DNA of 64,000 nt, from the NCBI GenBank assembly GCA_947478725.1, contig CANJWZ010000002.1:62001-126000 (forward strand), written 5' to 3'. Within the stretch, counting starts at the first letter, position 1. Every line of letters starts with the position of its first letter. Positions 45,123 through 54,133 of the stretch are shown here, piece by piece. Both the position numbers and the translations under genes were made by a program. Origin of the DNA: Comamonadaceae bacterium. Its GTDB lineage: Bacteria; Pseudomonadota; Gammaproteobacteria; Burkholderiales; Burkholderiaceae_C. The notes below the pieces were generated by a model. The model saw nothing but the letters and a program-made list of their open reading frames with translations, ran no database searches and was not told the DNA's origin.

Positions 45123-46401
45123 GTTTGATGCGGCTGCGATGCCATGTGTAAACCAGGTGGATGGCGCCGTCTCGCGTTTGCAGCAAGAACGGATATGAAA
45201 ACTCTTTTGCACAGGTCGATGGGCCACACAGCTGCCTTGCCGCACTACCGATGTAGGCCTGAATATCTGCATCGCTCGCGCCTTGCGCCTTGAGTTCACG
45301 GCCCAGCAAAGCTGTGTGATCGGCGATCGTCAGGCTATTGCCCGCTTGTGATGCTTCGGCGGAACCCTCCACAAACAGCGTCTTGGCGGTGTCAAAACTG
45401 CCGTCGCTGGTGGCTTTGAGCAGCGCCAGCGATTGGCGACCCGCGGCGGTCGGGTTTAACGCAAGCCACTTGTCACCCGAACTGGCGACAAGACCCGCGA
45501 TTGCGGAGTCAGGGTTGGGCAGGTTTACCGATCGGGCTGGCGCCCAGGTTTGACCCGCATCGTTCGTGGCAGACATGACCACCCGGCCGCCCTGGCCGGC
45601 CCGCATATAGGCGTTGGCCTTGACCGGGCTGGCGACCAACACGACGGGCTGCAAGCTGGAATGACTGCCGGGGATCCGTGTTTTATCCGTCACCTGGCCT
45701 TGGGCGCTGATGTGCAACACCTCGGCAAATTTGGTGATGAACTCGTGATAGACCGGCAAACCGACCGAGCCATCGGCCATTGCCACAGGCGCACCTTTGA
45801 CGAGTGTGCTGATATTCAAAAAAGGCGAGGTCACCAGTCGCCTGGGGGCGCTCCAGGTCGTACCGTCATCCACCGAGCGCGCCCACGAGATGGCACTGCC
45901 GGCCCATCCGCCGAGTGACACATTGACCATCCATAAATGAAGCGAGCCATCGGGTACGCGTGCAATGACCGGGTTGCCGATTTTTTTGATGTAGCGCCAC
46001 AAGCCACGCTGCAATTGCTGGCGGTCAAACAGTGTTGTCTCGCCTCCCCACTGGCCCGTGGCAGCGTTCATGACAGCGGTCTGTACGGTGACATCCCCTG
46101 CACCTTCCCGGGAACCTGAGAACCATACCGCCCGCAAACTGCCATCTTTGAGTTCGACAACCGAAGGCGCATGCACAGCCTGGCCAGGCTGGCTGGAGAC
46201 AAATTGCGGCTCTAGCCGCAAAGGTTGACCAGCAAAAGCATGGTGGCCATGTGACGGCAGGGCCTTGATGGCTGGTGGAACAAAAGTTGGCGCTGGCTCC
46301 CGGCGAGCTATTTTGTAGCCCGCAGCGGCAACGGCGATCAGCGTCAAACCTGCAAAAAGCAGGTTGTGGTGGCGGTTGCCAATTCTCGTCAGGGATTTCA
46401 T
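45091..46401 (-). CDS. Sialidase-like (BNR/beta-propeller) exported or membrane-anchored protein
   Basis: 436 residues. One N-terminal hydrophobic segment (LLFAGLTLIAVAAAGYKIA), then a six-bladed-propeller-like region with repeated Asp-box-like stretches: SVDDGTTWSAP near residue 190, NDAGQTWAP near 290, and VELKDGSLRAVWFSGSREGAGD near 83-104. An FRIP-like arginine motif is not evident, so true sialidase activity is doubtful. Homologues are often annotated exo-alpha-sialidase. It sits one base after fabH and overlaps the downstream membrane gene, within the fab operon. Confidence 0.78.
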   Translation of the reverse strand: MKSLTRIGNRHHNLLFAGLTLIAVAAAGYKIARREPAPTFVPPAIKALPSHGHHAFAGQPLRLEPQFVSSQPGQAVHAPSVVELKDGSLRAVWFSGSREGAGDVTVQTAVMNAATGQWGGETTLFDRQQLQRGLWRYIKKIGNPVIARVPDGSLHLWMVNVSLGGWAGSAISWARSVDDGTTWSAPRRLVTSPFLNISTLVKGAPVAMADGSVGLPVYHEFITKFAEVLHISAQGQVTDKTRIPGSHSSLQPVVLVASPVKANAYMRAGQGGRVVMSATNDAGQTWAPARSVNLPNPDSAIAGLVASSGDKWLALNPTAAGRQSLALLKATSDGSFDTAKTLFVEGSAEASQAGNSLTIADHTALLGRELKAQGASDADIQAYIGSAARQLCGPSTCAKEFSYPFLLQTRDGAIHLVYTWHRSRIKHVWMDHAALD

Positions 46402-46402
46402 C

Positions 46403-47380
46403 TCAATAATTGAGAAGTACTGCGCCCCAGGTAAAGCCGCCGCCCACGCCTTCCAGCATCAGCGTGTCACCTTTTTTAATTTTGCCGCTGCGCACTGACG
46501 CATCCAGCGCCAGCGGAATTGAAGCCGCTGAGGTGTTGCCGTGCTGGTCCACGGTCACGATAAGTTTTTCAAGGGGAAGCTTGAGCTTTTTGGCCGTGCT
46601 TTGCATGATGCGAATATTCGCCTGATGCGGAATCAGCCAGTCAATGTCCTGATCCGTCATGTTGGCTTTTGCCAGGGCTGCGCGGGCCGCACTTTCAAGC
46701 ACGCCGACCGCCAACTTAAACACGGCTTGACCATCCATTTTGAGCAGTGGATCGCCGATGATCTTGCCGCCCGACACATTGCCCGGAACACACAAAATGC
46801 CCACATGTTTGCCGTCGGCGTGCAAATCGCTGGCCAAAATGCCGGGTGTATCGGATGCTTCCAGCACCACAGCGCCTGCACCATCGCCAAACAGCACGCA
46901 GGTGGCGCGGTCTGAAAAGTCAAGAATGCGCGAGAAAACCTCGGCACCAATCACCAGTGCCTTGCTGGCAGCACCGGTTTTGATCATCGCGTCAGCGACG
47001 GTCAGCGCGTACACAAACCCGCTGCAAACCGCTTGAATGTCAAAAGCCGGACAACCGGCAATACCGAGCTTGCTCTGCAAAATGCAGGCGGCTGAAGGGA
47101 ACACCATGTCTGGCGTTGAGGTTGCCACGATGATGAGGTCGATGTCGCTGGCCTGCAAACCAGCGGCTTGCAGGGCATTTTTTGCCGCCTCACATCCCAG
47201 GTCACTGCACGACACGTCAGGTGCCGCGAAATGGCGGGCATGGATGCCGGTGCGCTCCACAATCCATTCGTCGGACGTTTCGACGCCTGTTGCTGAAAGA
47301 CGTGTTGCCAAATCGGCGTTGGTCAGGCGCTGTGGCGGCAGGAAGCTGCCGGTCCCGGTAATGCGTGAGTAAGGTGCCAT
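46403..47380 (-). CDS. fabH: 3-oxoacyl-[ACP] synthase III
   Basis: 325 residues. Initiates fatty-acid synthesis by condensing acetyl-CoA with malonyl-ACP. Catalytic Cys in [12 protein letters not shown], His in [12 protein letters not shown] and Asn in [14 protein letters not shown]; the N-terminal [14 protein letters not shown] is typical. ATG at 47380 is preferred to the adjacent TTG. plsX ends 39 bases upstream. Confidence 0.97.
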   Translation of the reverse strand: MAPYSRITGTGSFLPPQRLTNADLATRLSATGVETSDEWIVERTGIHARHFAAPDVSCSDLGCEAAKNALQAAGLQASDIDLIIVATSTPDMVFPSAACILQSKLGIAGCPAFDIQAVCSGFVYALTVADAMIKTGAASKALVIGAEVFSRILDFSDRATCVLFGDGAGAVVLEASDTPGILASDLHADGKHVGILCVPGNVSGGKIIGDPLLKMDGQAVFKLAVGVLESAARAALAKANMTDQDIDWLIPHQANIRIMQSTAKKLKLPLEKLIVTVDQHGNTSAASIPLALDASVRSGKIKKGDTLMLEGVGGGFTWGAVLLNY

Positions 47381-47419
47381 CAAAAGAACAGGGGCGTGAA
47401 GAGATGCGAAAAGTATCGC

Positions 47420-48514
47420 CTAATGTAACGCGACTGGTTCTTTTGCAGCTTGCAGGCTCGGTTCAGCTTTGTGCTCGACAGAAGCCGCCGCAAGTATGGG
47501 CGCCGCATGTGCGATGCGCTCATGCACCCGATCCAGCAGCTTGTTGCTGGCTGCATCGTAGGCGCGATTGAGCGCACGCTCGAAGGCAAACACATCTGCT
47601 GATCCGTGGCTTTTAAAGACCAAGCCTTGCAAACCCAGCAACGCAGCACCGTTGTAACGCCTGTGGTCCATTCTGTTTTTGAACGCAGTTAGAACCGGAT
47701 AAGCGACGATAGCTGCAATTTTCGTGAAAATATTGCGAGAAAACTCTGTTTTCATGAAACTGCCAATCATGCTGGCCAAGCCTTCACTGGTCTTGAGGGC
47801 GACATTGCCCACAAAACCATCACACACCACAATATCCGTCGTCCCTTTGAAAATATCATTGCCCTCAACGTTGCCATAGAAATTCAAATCGCCAGATTTA
47901 GCGGCAGATCGAAGCAGTTCACCTGCTTTTTTGATCACTTCACTGCCTTTTATCGCTTCTTCGCCAATATTGAGAAGCCCCACACTGGGTGAAGGGTTGT
48001 TGGAAATGGCGGCCACCAGAGCCGAGCCCATGACAGCAAATTGCAGCAAATGATCTTCTGTGCAATCGACGTTAGCGCCCAGATCCAGCACCGTGGTGGC
48101 GCCGCCCATGGCATTGGGCAACTGGGTGGCGATGGCGGGCCTATCAATACCGTCCATTGTTTTGAGCACATAGCGGGCAATCGCCATCAGTGCACCAGTG
48201 TTGCCGGCAGACACTGCCGCTTGGGCTGCGCCGTCTTTGACCTGATTGATCGCCACCCGCATGGACGAGTTTTTCTTGCGCCGCAGAGCAATTTCAATCG
48301 GATCATCCATGGAGACGACCTCTGCGGCAGCCACGATCTGGCATCGTGCATGCGTCTGGAGTTGGCCAAATTGCGGGTGCTTTTGCAATTCGTCCACTTG
48401 ACCCACCAAGGTCAAGCAAGCACCGGCATGGCCTTGCAAAAATGCCAGACTGGCTGGGACGGTGACAGCCGGGCCAAAATCTCCACCCATGGCGTCGACT
48501 GCTATCCTGATCAT
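47420..48514 (-). CDS. plsX: Phosphate acyltransferase PlsX
   Basis: 364 residues. Converts acyl-ACP to acyl-phosphate for phospholipid synthesis. Motifs: [14 protein letters not shown] at the start, [31 protein letters not shown] and [19 protein letters not shown] at 48514 is chosen because it opens the conserved core; the longer frame runs through the rpmF terminator hairpin. The C-terminus has an extra Ala-rich tail. It is followed by fabH as in most proteobacteria. Confidence 0.97.
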   Translation of the reverse strand: MIRIAVDAMGGDFGPAVTVPASLAFLQGHAGACLTLVGQVDELQKHPQFGQLQTHARCQIVAAAEVVSMDDPIEIALRRKKNSSMRVAINQVKDGAAQAAVSAGNTGALMAIARYVLKTMDGIDRPAIATQLPNAMGGATTVLDLGANVDCTEDHLLQFAVMGSALVAAISNNPSPSVGLLNIGEEAIKGSEVIKKAGELLRSAAKSGDLNFYGNVEGNDIFKGTTDIVVCDGFVGNVALKTSEGLASMIGSFMKTEFSRNIFTKIAAIVAYPVLTAFKNRMDHRRYNGAALLGLQGLVFKSHGSADVFAFERALNRAYDAASNKLLDRVHERIAHAAPILAAASVEHKAEPSLQAAKEPVALH

Positions 48515-48550
48515 GGGGAGACCGGCGTGAACGCTGTTTTGAATGTCAAC

Positions 48551-48580
48551 AAAAGAAAAGCCCGCAGACAAAGCGGGCCT
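48551..48580 (-). terminator. Attenuator-like hairpin between rpmF and plsX
   Basis: GCCCGC-TTTGTCT-GCGGGC-TTTTCTTTTG on the minus strand, 37 bases before the plsX start. Probably separates high ribosomal-protein expression from lower plsX/fab expression. Confidence 0.8.
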
Positions 48581-48614
48581 TCTGGTGTGCGTCGCACGTT
48601 GTTGAAGCGATGAA

Positions 48615-48797
48615 TTACGCTTCTGATTTGGTTTTCAACACCTTGCGGCCACGGTAAAAGCCGGTAGGGCTGATATGGTGACGCAAATGGGTCTCACCGG
48701 TGGTGGACTCCACAGCAATGCCTGGCACGGTCAGGGCATTGTGTGAGCGGTGCATGCCGCGCTTGGACGGTGATTTCTTGTTCTGTTGAACAGCCAT
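48615..48797 (-). CDS. rpmF: 50S ribosomal protein L32
   Basis: 60 residues. [20 protein letters not shown], then a [20 protein letters not shown] end, both typical of L32. It has no cysteine pair, so it is the zinc-independent form. It lies between yceD and plsX, the usual order. Confidence 0.97.
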   Translation of the reverse strand: MAVQQNKKSPSKRGMHRSHNALTVPGIAVESTTGETHLRHHISPTGFYRGRKVLKTKSEA

Positions 48798-48949
48798 GAT
48801 GAGCTCCTGGTCGAACAGTGATGATCTTCACTGAACGTGTAAAAAGTTGGTAAATTGCGTGCTTGCCATGCGCGCGAAGCCTTTGATTATAGCGCGGTTA
48901 ACCGCGCATGGGAAGCAGACCCCAACCGACGCGATAACGGCTGCGCTGA

Positions 48950-49489
48950 TTACTTTTTCTTTAACTGGGCCAGCGCAGCAAAAGGATTCGGTTTGCCAGG
49001 GCCATCGTCAGGCACATCAATGACGCCCGCGCTAAATTCTGGCAACACCGGGCATTCGTCATGCATGGGCACCAGCGGCAGCGCCATGAGCAGTTCGTCC
49101 TCCAGCAGCGCGAACAGGTCAAACTGCGGCGCCATGACCAGCAAATCCTCCTGCGACGCATCATCTTGCGCCATGGCAATCTCTTCAGTGGCCACGAATC
49201 GATACCACTGATTCACCTGCAAGGGCGTCTGGGCAACGGCCATACAACGCTGGCAGGTCAGCGGCACAGACGCCTCGGCTTGCAGATGCAGCCACAGGTC
49301 TGTTTGGCCGGTCGCGCCTGCGCGAAGCTCGGCCAATGCCTGCCAGTTGACGGTCGAGTCTGGCTCCAGCCCAACGGATTCAAGGGCGAGCCGCTCTAAA
49401 TCTTGTAGCAACGTAGTTTCAACCAGCGGCACACCGCTGGTTGCCAGGGTTTGCAGGTTGAGGCTGTGCAGGGCTTGCTGTCGGGTCAT
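48950..49489 (-). CDS. yceD: YceD/DUF177 family protein
   Basis: 179 residues. The family's CxxC appears as VPLTCQRCMAVAQTPLQV near residues 75-92, with an acidic C-terminal half (DECPVLPEFSAGVIDVPDDG) ending PNPFAALAQLKKK, the usual YceD C-terminus. Plays a role in 23S rRNA/large-subunit accumulation in homologues. First gene of the rpmF-plsX-fab run; divergent from maf with 25 bases between the two starts. Confidence 0.92.
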   Translation of the reverse strand: MTRQQALHSLNLQTLATSGVPLVETTLLQDLERLALESVGLEPDSTVNWQALAELRAGATGQTDLWLHLQAEASVPLTCQRCMAVAQTPLQVNQWYRFVATEEIAMAQDDASQEDLLVMAPQFDLFALLEDELLMALPLVPMHDECPVLPEFSAGVIDVPDDGPGKPNPFAALAQLKKK

Positions 49490-49514
49490 GCCAGCAGTGT
49501 AAGAGAATCACCGC

Positions 49515-50132
49515 ATGACCATCGCCCTCTCCAAAAGCCGCCAGCTGATTTTGGGATCAACCTCCGCCTACAGGCGTGAACTGTTGGCCCGCCTGCACAT
49601 TCCGTTTGACGTGGCCGCTCCCGATGTGGACGAAACCCCATTGCCGGGCGAAGCACCCAACGAGATGGCGATGCGCCTTTCATTCGCCAAAGCCCGGGCC
49701 GTGGCCGTTCGATTTCCGCAAGCCGTGGTGATTGGTTCAGACCAGGTGGCTGATTTGAACGGGCTCAGTCTGGGCAAGCCCGGCACCCACGACAAGGCCG
49801 TCGCGCAATTGCGCCACATGCGGGGGCAAACCGTGGTGTTTCAGACCGCCGTGGCGGTGGTCTGCCTGGAAACCGGTTTCGAGCAACGCAGTTTGGCTTC
49901 TGTGAGGGTGAGATTTCGCCATCTTACAAATGATGAGATTGAAAACTACCTTCAGATCGAGAAGCCCTACGACTGCGCAGGCAGCGCCAAAAGCGAAGGG
50001 CTGGGCATTGCCTTGCTGGATGCCATCGACAGCGACGACCCCACGGCCCTGATTGGCCTGCCACTGATCCGCACCTGCCAGATGCTCCGGGCAGCGGGCA
50101 TGGCTATCCTGTCAGCCAAGGCGGCCACATGA
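49515..50132 (+). CDS. maf: Maf/YceF-family nucleotide pyrophosphatase
   Basis: 205 residues. LILGSTSAYRRELLARLHIPF at the N-terminus, PDVDETPLPGE, and VVIGSDQVADLNGLSLGKPG with the catalytic Asp. The VA-D-rather-than-T motif and position next to yceD suggest the YceF (m7GTP pyrophosphatase) subfamily rather than the dTTP type. Divergent from yceD. Its stop overlaps the next start by ATGA. Confidence 0.92.
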   Translation: MTIALSKSRQLILGSTSAYRRELLARLHIPFDVAAPDVDETPLPGEAPNEMAMRLSFAKARAVAVRFPQAVVIGSDQVADLNGLSLGKPGTHDKAVAQLRHMRGQTVVFQTAVAVVCLETGFEQRSLASVRVRFRHLTNDEIENYLQIEKPYDCAGSAKSEGLGIALLDAIDSDDPTALIGLPLIRTCQMLRAAGMAILSAKAAT

Positions 50133-50893
50133 GCAGCCCCAAAGGAAAGCTATACCTGGTACCCGCGCCACTGGACTTTGGCTGTGAAGCCCAGGCACCG
50201 CTGGCTGACGTGATGCCGCTTGCCACGATGACGATTGCCGCACAACTGCCATGCTGGATTTGCGAAAACGCCAAAAGTACACGTGCCTACCTCAAACGGA
50301 TTGGCGAGCTGATGCCGCTGAGCCAGCCTGTGCAGGCCCTGCTCATCACAGAGTTGCCGCGCGAGGTGCATAAAAAAGGCGATCACACCGGCAACTTTGA
50401 CGCCAGGCCCATGCTGATGGCCGCCATGGAAGGACGGCACATGGGTCTGGTCAGCGAAGCCGGCATGCCTGCCATTGCCGACCCAGGCTCATCGGTCGTG
50501 CGTGCCGCGCACGATTTGGGCATTGAAGTCGTCGCGCTGACAGGCCCCATGTCTCTGATGCTTGCGCTTGCCAGCAGTGGCCTGAACGGTCAAAACTTTG
50601 CCTTTGTCGGCTACCTGCCGCAAGACGCCGGTGAGCGCAGTCTGCGCATCAAAGCGCTGGAGTCTATGGCCTTGAAAACTGGCCAGACGCAGATTTTTAT
50701 TGAAACGCCTTACCGCAACGTGGCCTTGTTGCAGGCCCTGCTGCAAACCCTGCAAGGCAATACAAGGCTGGCCGTCAGTTGCGGCCTGACTTTGGACAAG
50801 GCCTGGAGCAAAAGCGCCACAGTCGCCAAGTGGAAACAGGACAAACCGGTACCTCCGCTGGGTTTGCCAACGGTTTTTTGTATCGGACGCTGA
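50129..50893 (+). CDS. RsmI-like SAM-dependent tetrapyrrole-methylase-fold protein
   Basis: 254 residues. Related to RsmI (16S rRNA C1402 2'-O-methyltransferase) by the fold and by GLVSEAGMPAIADPGSSVVRAAH (in parts), VVALTGPMSLMLALASSGL and FVGYLPQDAGER. It lacks the usual RsmI N-terminal start and is a shorter paralogue found in betaproteobacteria next to maf. A substrate cannot be assigned. Overlaps maf by 4 bases and converges on sppA. Confidence 0.82.
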   Translation: MSSPKGKLYLVPAPLDFGCEAQAPLADVMPLATMTIAAQLPCWICENAKSTRAYLKRIGELMPLSQPVQALLITELPREVHKKGDHTGNFDARPMLMAAMEGRHMGLVSEAGMPAIADPGSSVVRAAHDLGIEVVALTGPMSLMLALASSGLNGQNFAFVGYLPQDAGERSLRIKALESMALKTGQTQIFIETPYRNVALLQALLQTLQGNTRLAVSCGLTLDKAWSKSATVAKWKQDKPVPPLGLPTVFCIGR

Positions 50894-50925
50894 TGTCCTG
50901 AAGCAAAGACAACCCGGCAGGTTGA

Positions 50926-52008
50926 TCAGCGAATGGCGGGCAAGGCCCTGACGGCCTTGATCGCGCCTTCGCCCACTGCCGCACCAAACTTTTTGGCCAG
51001 GCGCTCGGCCACGTTGTCACGGCGGGTGTAGTCAACGATGTCCTCTTGTTTGACCAGTTCGCGTGCGACGTATTCCAGCGTACCCAGCTTGTCGGCCAGG
51101 CCCAATTCAATGGCTTGCTGACCGGTCCAGAACAGGCCGCTGAACATTTCTGGTGTTTCTTTCAGGCGTGCGCCGCGCCCGGCTTTGACGACGCTGATGA
51201 ACTGCTGGTGAATCTGGTTGAGCATGGTCAACGCGAACTCACGCTGCTTGTCGGTTTGTTTGCTGAAAGGATCTAAAAAGCCCTTGTTTTCGCCGGCTGT
51301 CAAGAGTCGGCGCTCAACACCCAGCTTGTCCATCAGCCCGGTAAAACCAAAACCATCCATCAGCACGCCAATGCTGCCAACAATGCTGGCTTTGTCGACA
51401 AAAATCTGGTCTGCCGCCACGGCAATGTAATAAGCCGCCGAAGCACAGGTTTCTTCCACCACGGCGTAGACCGGCTTTTTGTGTTTGGCTTTCAGGCGGC
51501 GAATCTCGTCGTTCATCATGCCGGCCTGCACCGGGCTGCCGCCGGGGGAGTTGATCAGCAGCACGACCGCTTTGGCGCCATCGTCTTCAAAAGCGGCCTT
51601 CAAAGCGGCATTGATGAACTCGGCGCTGGCATCGGATCCGGCGGCGATTTCGCCTTTGATCTCAACGACTGCCGTATGCGGCGCGCTGGCGCTGTTCGCG
51701 GGCGTGCCCCGATGCAAGGCCATCCAGGCCAGCACCACAAAAAACAGCAGCCAGGACATGCGCACAAAGGCTTTCCAGCGGCGCGTGGCCTTTTGCTCGT
51801 TCAGGGACGCAAACGCCAGCTTTTCAAGGGTATTGCGCTCCCAGCCGGGCGTGTCTGTCGGGTCCGTTTTTGATTTTTTGGATGCTACTATTTCAGGAGC
51901 TGCTGGTTCATGAATTGATTGGTCTGGAGGTATATTTGATCCACTTTTTGAGGCATTTTCAGCTCCAAAAGATGGGTTTTCAGGGTCTGGGCGGTTGTTT
52001 TCGGTCAT
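50926..52008 (-). CDS. sppA: Signal peptide peptidase SppA, short form (S49)
   Basis: 360 residues. An extended cytoplasmic N-terminus (about 75 residues), one membrane segment (MSWLLFFVVLAWMALH), then the S49 protease: NSPGGSPVQAGMM, the nucleophile Ser in EETCASAAYYIAVAAD, SIVGSIGVL and the likely Lys in AGENKGFLDPF. It degrades cleaved signal peptides in the membrane. Residues about 17-43 of the N-terminal tail, including APEIVAS, are encoded by a copy of the dispersed element. Follows the Rieske gene with 19 bases between. Confidence 0.93.
   Translation of the reverse strand: MTENNRPDPENPSFGAENASKSGSNIPPDQSIHEPAAPEIVASKKSKTDPTDTPGWERNTLEKLAFASLNEQKATRRWKAFVRMSWLLFFVVLAWMALHRGTPANSASAPHTAVVEIKGEIAAGSDASAEFINAALKAAFEDDGAKAVVLLINSPGGSPVQAGMMNDEIRRLKAKHKKPVYAVVEETCASAAYYIAVAADQIFVDKASIVGSIGVLMDGFGFTGLMDKLGVERRLLTAGENKGFLDPFSKQTDKQREFALTMLNQIHQQFISVVKAGRGARLKETPEMFSGLFWTGQQAIELGLADKLGTLEYVARELVKQEDIVDYTRRDNVAERLAKKFGAAVGEGAIKAVRALPAIR
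51881..51960 (+). repeat. Dispersed element, copy K, in the sppA 5' coding end
   Basis: GGATGCTACTATTTCAGGAG, then CTGCTGGTTCATGAATTGAT, TGGTCTGGAGGTATATTTGA and TCCACTTTTTGAGGC, antisense to sppA. About full length. The sppA frame passes through it without a stop. Confidence 0.75.
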
Positions 52009-52027
52009 GCACTAGTTTATGGTTTTA

Positions 52028-52393
52028 TCAAAAGGCCGGCGGTTTGAGGTTGTAAGCCGTTTGCCAACAAACCACGCCGTCTTTGTCGACAAGATGGATT
52101 TTGACCAACCCGCCCTGGCACGGCCCGCCCGCGCACTGGCCACTGTCGGGCAAATAAGCCGCGCCGTGGCTGGCACACAGCAGCCACTGGCCCGTGGCGT
52201 CAAATACCCGGTTGGGCTGCCAGTCCAGTTCCATCGCCACATGGGTGCAGCGGTTCAGGTAAGCATGCGCCCGGCCTTTGAACCTGACAGCAAACGCCCG
52301 GCAGGTCTGGCCTGCATAGACCACATCAAAAGGCACCGCCTGACCGCCTTCAGCCAGGTCACTGGAATTGCAAAGGGGCTGTAAATCGTCCAT
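52028..52393 (-). CDS. Rieske [2Fe-2S] domain protein
   Basis: 121 residues, one Rieske domain. Cluster ligands are visible as NRCTHVAMEL (Cys-x-His) and LLCASHGAAY (Cys-x2-His), with DSGQCAGGPCQGGLVKI following. No membrane segment. Small stand-alone Rieske proteins act as ferredoxin-like electron carriers; the partner is unknown. ATG at 52393 starts the domain; the longer frame upstream overlaps the phosphatase gene. Confidence 0.9.
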   Translation of the reverse strand: MDDLQPLCNSSDLAEGGQAVPFDVVYAGQTCRAFAVRFKGRAHAYLNRCTHVAMELDWQPNRVFDATGQWLLCASHGAAYLPDSGQCAGGPCQGGLVKIHLVDKDGVVCWQTAYNLKPPAF

Positions 52394-52409
52394 GCCTGAA
52401 CTCCCCTTA

Positions 52410-53069
52410 TCAGCCGTTGGCAAGCAGCCAGTCATGCATGTCTGGCACTGAATGGGCGATGTGCAGCGGCCCGAGTGCGGCAAACGCATCTGGGGAGTGC
52501 GCGCCATAGCTCACACCCAGGCTCGGGCAACCTGCATTCAGCGCCATTTGCAGATCATGCGTGGTATCGCCCACCATCAGGGTGCGCTTGGGGGCGATAC
52601 CCAACTCGGCCATCAGCTCGTGCAGCATCTTCGGGTCTGGCTTGCCAGCGGTCTTATCAGCCGTGCGCGAGGCATCAAACACGCCTTTGAGCTGAACAGT
52701 TTGCAAAGCCTCGTCAAGTCCATGGCGCGACTTGCCGGTAGCGACGGCCAGCAAATGGCCACGTGCCTTCAGCGCGGCCAGCAACGGCAACACACCGTCA
52801 AACAGGCTCACATCATGCGCATGCAACTGGTAGTGGTAACGGTAGCGTTCGCCCAGCAGCGGGTATTTGGCCTGCGGCACATCCGGCGCTGCATGGGCCA
52901 GTGCCTGCATCAGCCCCAGGCCAATCACATAGCCCGCAGCCTCCTCAGTCGGCACGGTGCCGCCCACATCTTTGACGGCGGCCTGAATGCAGCGCACGAT
53001 GATTTGGGTGGAATCAAACAGCGTGCCATCCCAGTCGAAGGCAATGAGGTCGAAATTTCGGGATGTCAT
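52410..53069 (-). CDS. HAD-superfamily hydrolase, phosphoglycolate phosphatase-like
   Basis: 219 residues. HAD motif 1 DLIAFDWDGTLFDST with nucleophile Asp, motif 2 LAVATGKSRHGLD, motif 3 Lys in ADKTAGKPDPKM, motif 4 LMVGDTTHDLQMA. The helical cap resembles Gph. The substrate may be phosphoglycolate or another phosphoester. It overlaps rluC by ATGA and precedes the Rieske gene, a frequent betaproteobacterial order (rluC-gph-Rieske-sppA). Confidence 0.9.
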   Translation of the reverse strand: MTSRNFDLIAFDWDGTLFDSTQIIVRCIQAAVKDVGGTVPTEEAAGYVIGLGLMQALAHAAPDVPQAKYPLLGERYRYHYQLHAHDVSLFDGVLPLLAALKARGHLLAVATGKSRHGLDEALQTVQLKGVFDASRTADKTAGKPDPKMLHELMAELGIAPKRTLMVGDTTHDLQMALNAGCPSLGVSYGAHSPDAFAALGPLHIAHSVPDMHDWLLANG

Positions 53070-54133
53070 GGGGTGAGGGGGATTGAAGCAGGTAAAAACT
53101 GCTGAAGTTCAGGCGGCAACTCAGCCTGCAGATGCACCACTTTTCGCAGTTTGGGGTGGTTGAATTTTAAACTCCAGGCGTGCAAAAACATGCGTTTGAG
53201 GCTGGGCGTCTGGGCATTTGGTTTTTGCAGTGCTTTGTTGAGCTCAAAGTCGCCATATTTGTCGTCCCCCGCAATGGGGTGGCCTGCATCGGCCAGGTGA
53301 ACCCGGATCTGGTGGGTGCGCCCGGTTTTGATGGTGACTTCCAGTAAGGTAAACGCGCCATTGTCAAAAGTCGATTTGACCTTGACCAGCGTGATCGAAC
53401 GCAGGCCGTCCGGGTGGTCGTTGGCAACGACCCTGACCCGCCTTTCACCGTTGGGGGCTTCGTATTTATGCAGCGCCTTGTCAATCACCCGCTGATTGGC
53501 AGGCCAGGCACCTTTGACCAGCGCCAGATAGACCTTGTCGGTTTCGCGCTCCCTGAATTGCTCTTGCAGCAGCTTTAAAGCCATACGCCGCTTGGCAATC
53601 AGCAAAACACCGCTGGTTTCGCGGTCCAGGCGATGCACCAGCTCTAAAAAATCGGCCTCGGGCCGCGCCATGCGCAGTTGCTCAATCGCGCCAAAACTCA
53701 CCCCACTGCCGCCATGCACGGCCACGCCAGCGGGTTTGTCGATGGCCAGTACAAAGTCGTCCTCAAAGAGTATGGGAAATTCAGCCGCTGGGGCAAATCC
53801 GCCGACAGTGGACATGGCGCCGTGGCGCACCACTTCTTGCGCCGCTTGAATCGCAACGGCTTTTTGGTCGGCTCGCTCAGACGTGCGGACCGGCGGCAAA
53901 CGCACAATGTCCCCCGTTTCCACCCGGGTATCGGCCTGCGCCCGGCCCTTGTTGACGCGCACTTCGCCGCTTCGAATGATGCGGTAAACATGCGTTTTAG
54001 GCACGCCTTTGAGCTGCCGGATCAAAAAATTGTCCAACCGCTGCCCTGCATAGTCTTCGTCCACGGTGACAAAAGTGGCCGCCGGATTTAAACTCGTCCC
54101 GCTGGCTGAAGCTGCCCCTATAATAGATTTCAC
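53066..54133 (-). CDS. rluC: 23S rRNA pseudouridine(955/2504/2580) synthase
   Basis: 355 residues. An N-terminal S4 domain (YAGQRLDNFLIRQLKGVPKT, IIRSGEVRVNKGRA) is followed by the RluA-family catalytic domain with Asp in LVHRLDRETSGVLLIAK, and TIKTGRTHQIRVHLADAGHPI (in parts). Start GTG at 54133. Divergent from rne, the classic rluC-rne arrangement, with a 580-base gap between the starts. Confidence 0.95.
   Translation of the reverse strand: MKSIIGAASASGTSLNPAATFVTVDEDYAGQRLDNFLIRQLKGVPKTHVYRIIRSGEVRVNKGRAQADTRVETGDIVRLPPVRTSERADQKAVAIQAAQEVVRHGAMSTVGGFAPAAEFPILFEDDFVLAIDKPAGVAVHGGSGVSFGAIEQLRMARPEADFLELVHRLDRETSGVLLIAKRRMALKLLQEQFRERETDKVYLALVKGAWPANQRVIDKALHKYEAPNGERRVRVVANDHPDGLRSITLVKVKSTFDNGAFTLLEVTIKTGRTHQIRVHLADAGHPIAGDDKYGDFELNKALQKPNAQTPSLKRMFLHAWSLKFNHPKLRKVVHLQAELPPELQQFLPASIPLTP

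Noticed and set aside
46300-46335. Element copy in the sialidase-like gene (GAGCTATTTTGTAGCCCGCAGC)
   Set aside because: Only a short GCTATTTTGTAGC palindrome matches; the rest does not align, so chance is likely.
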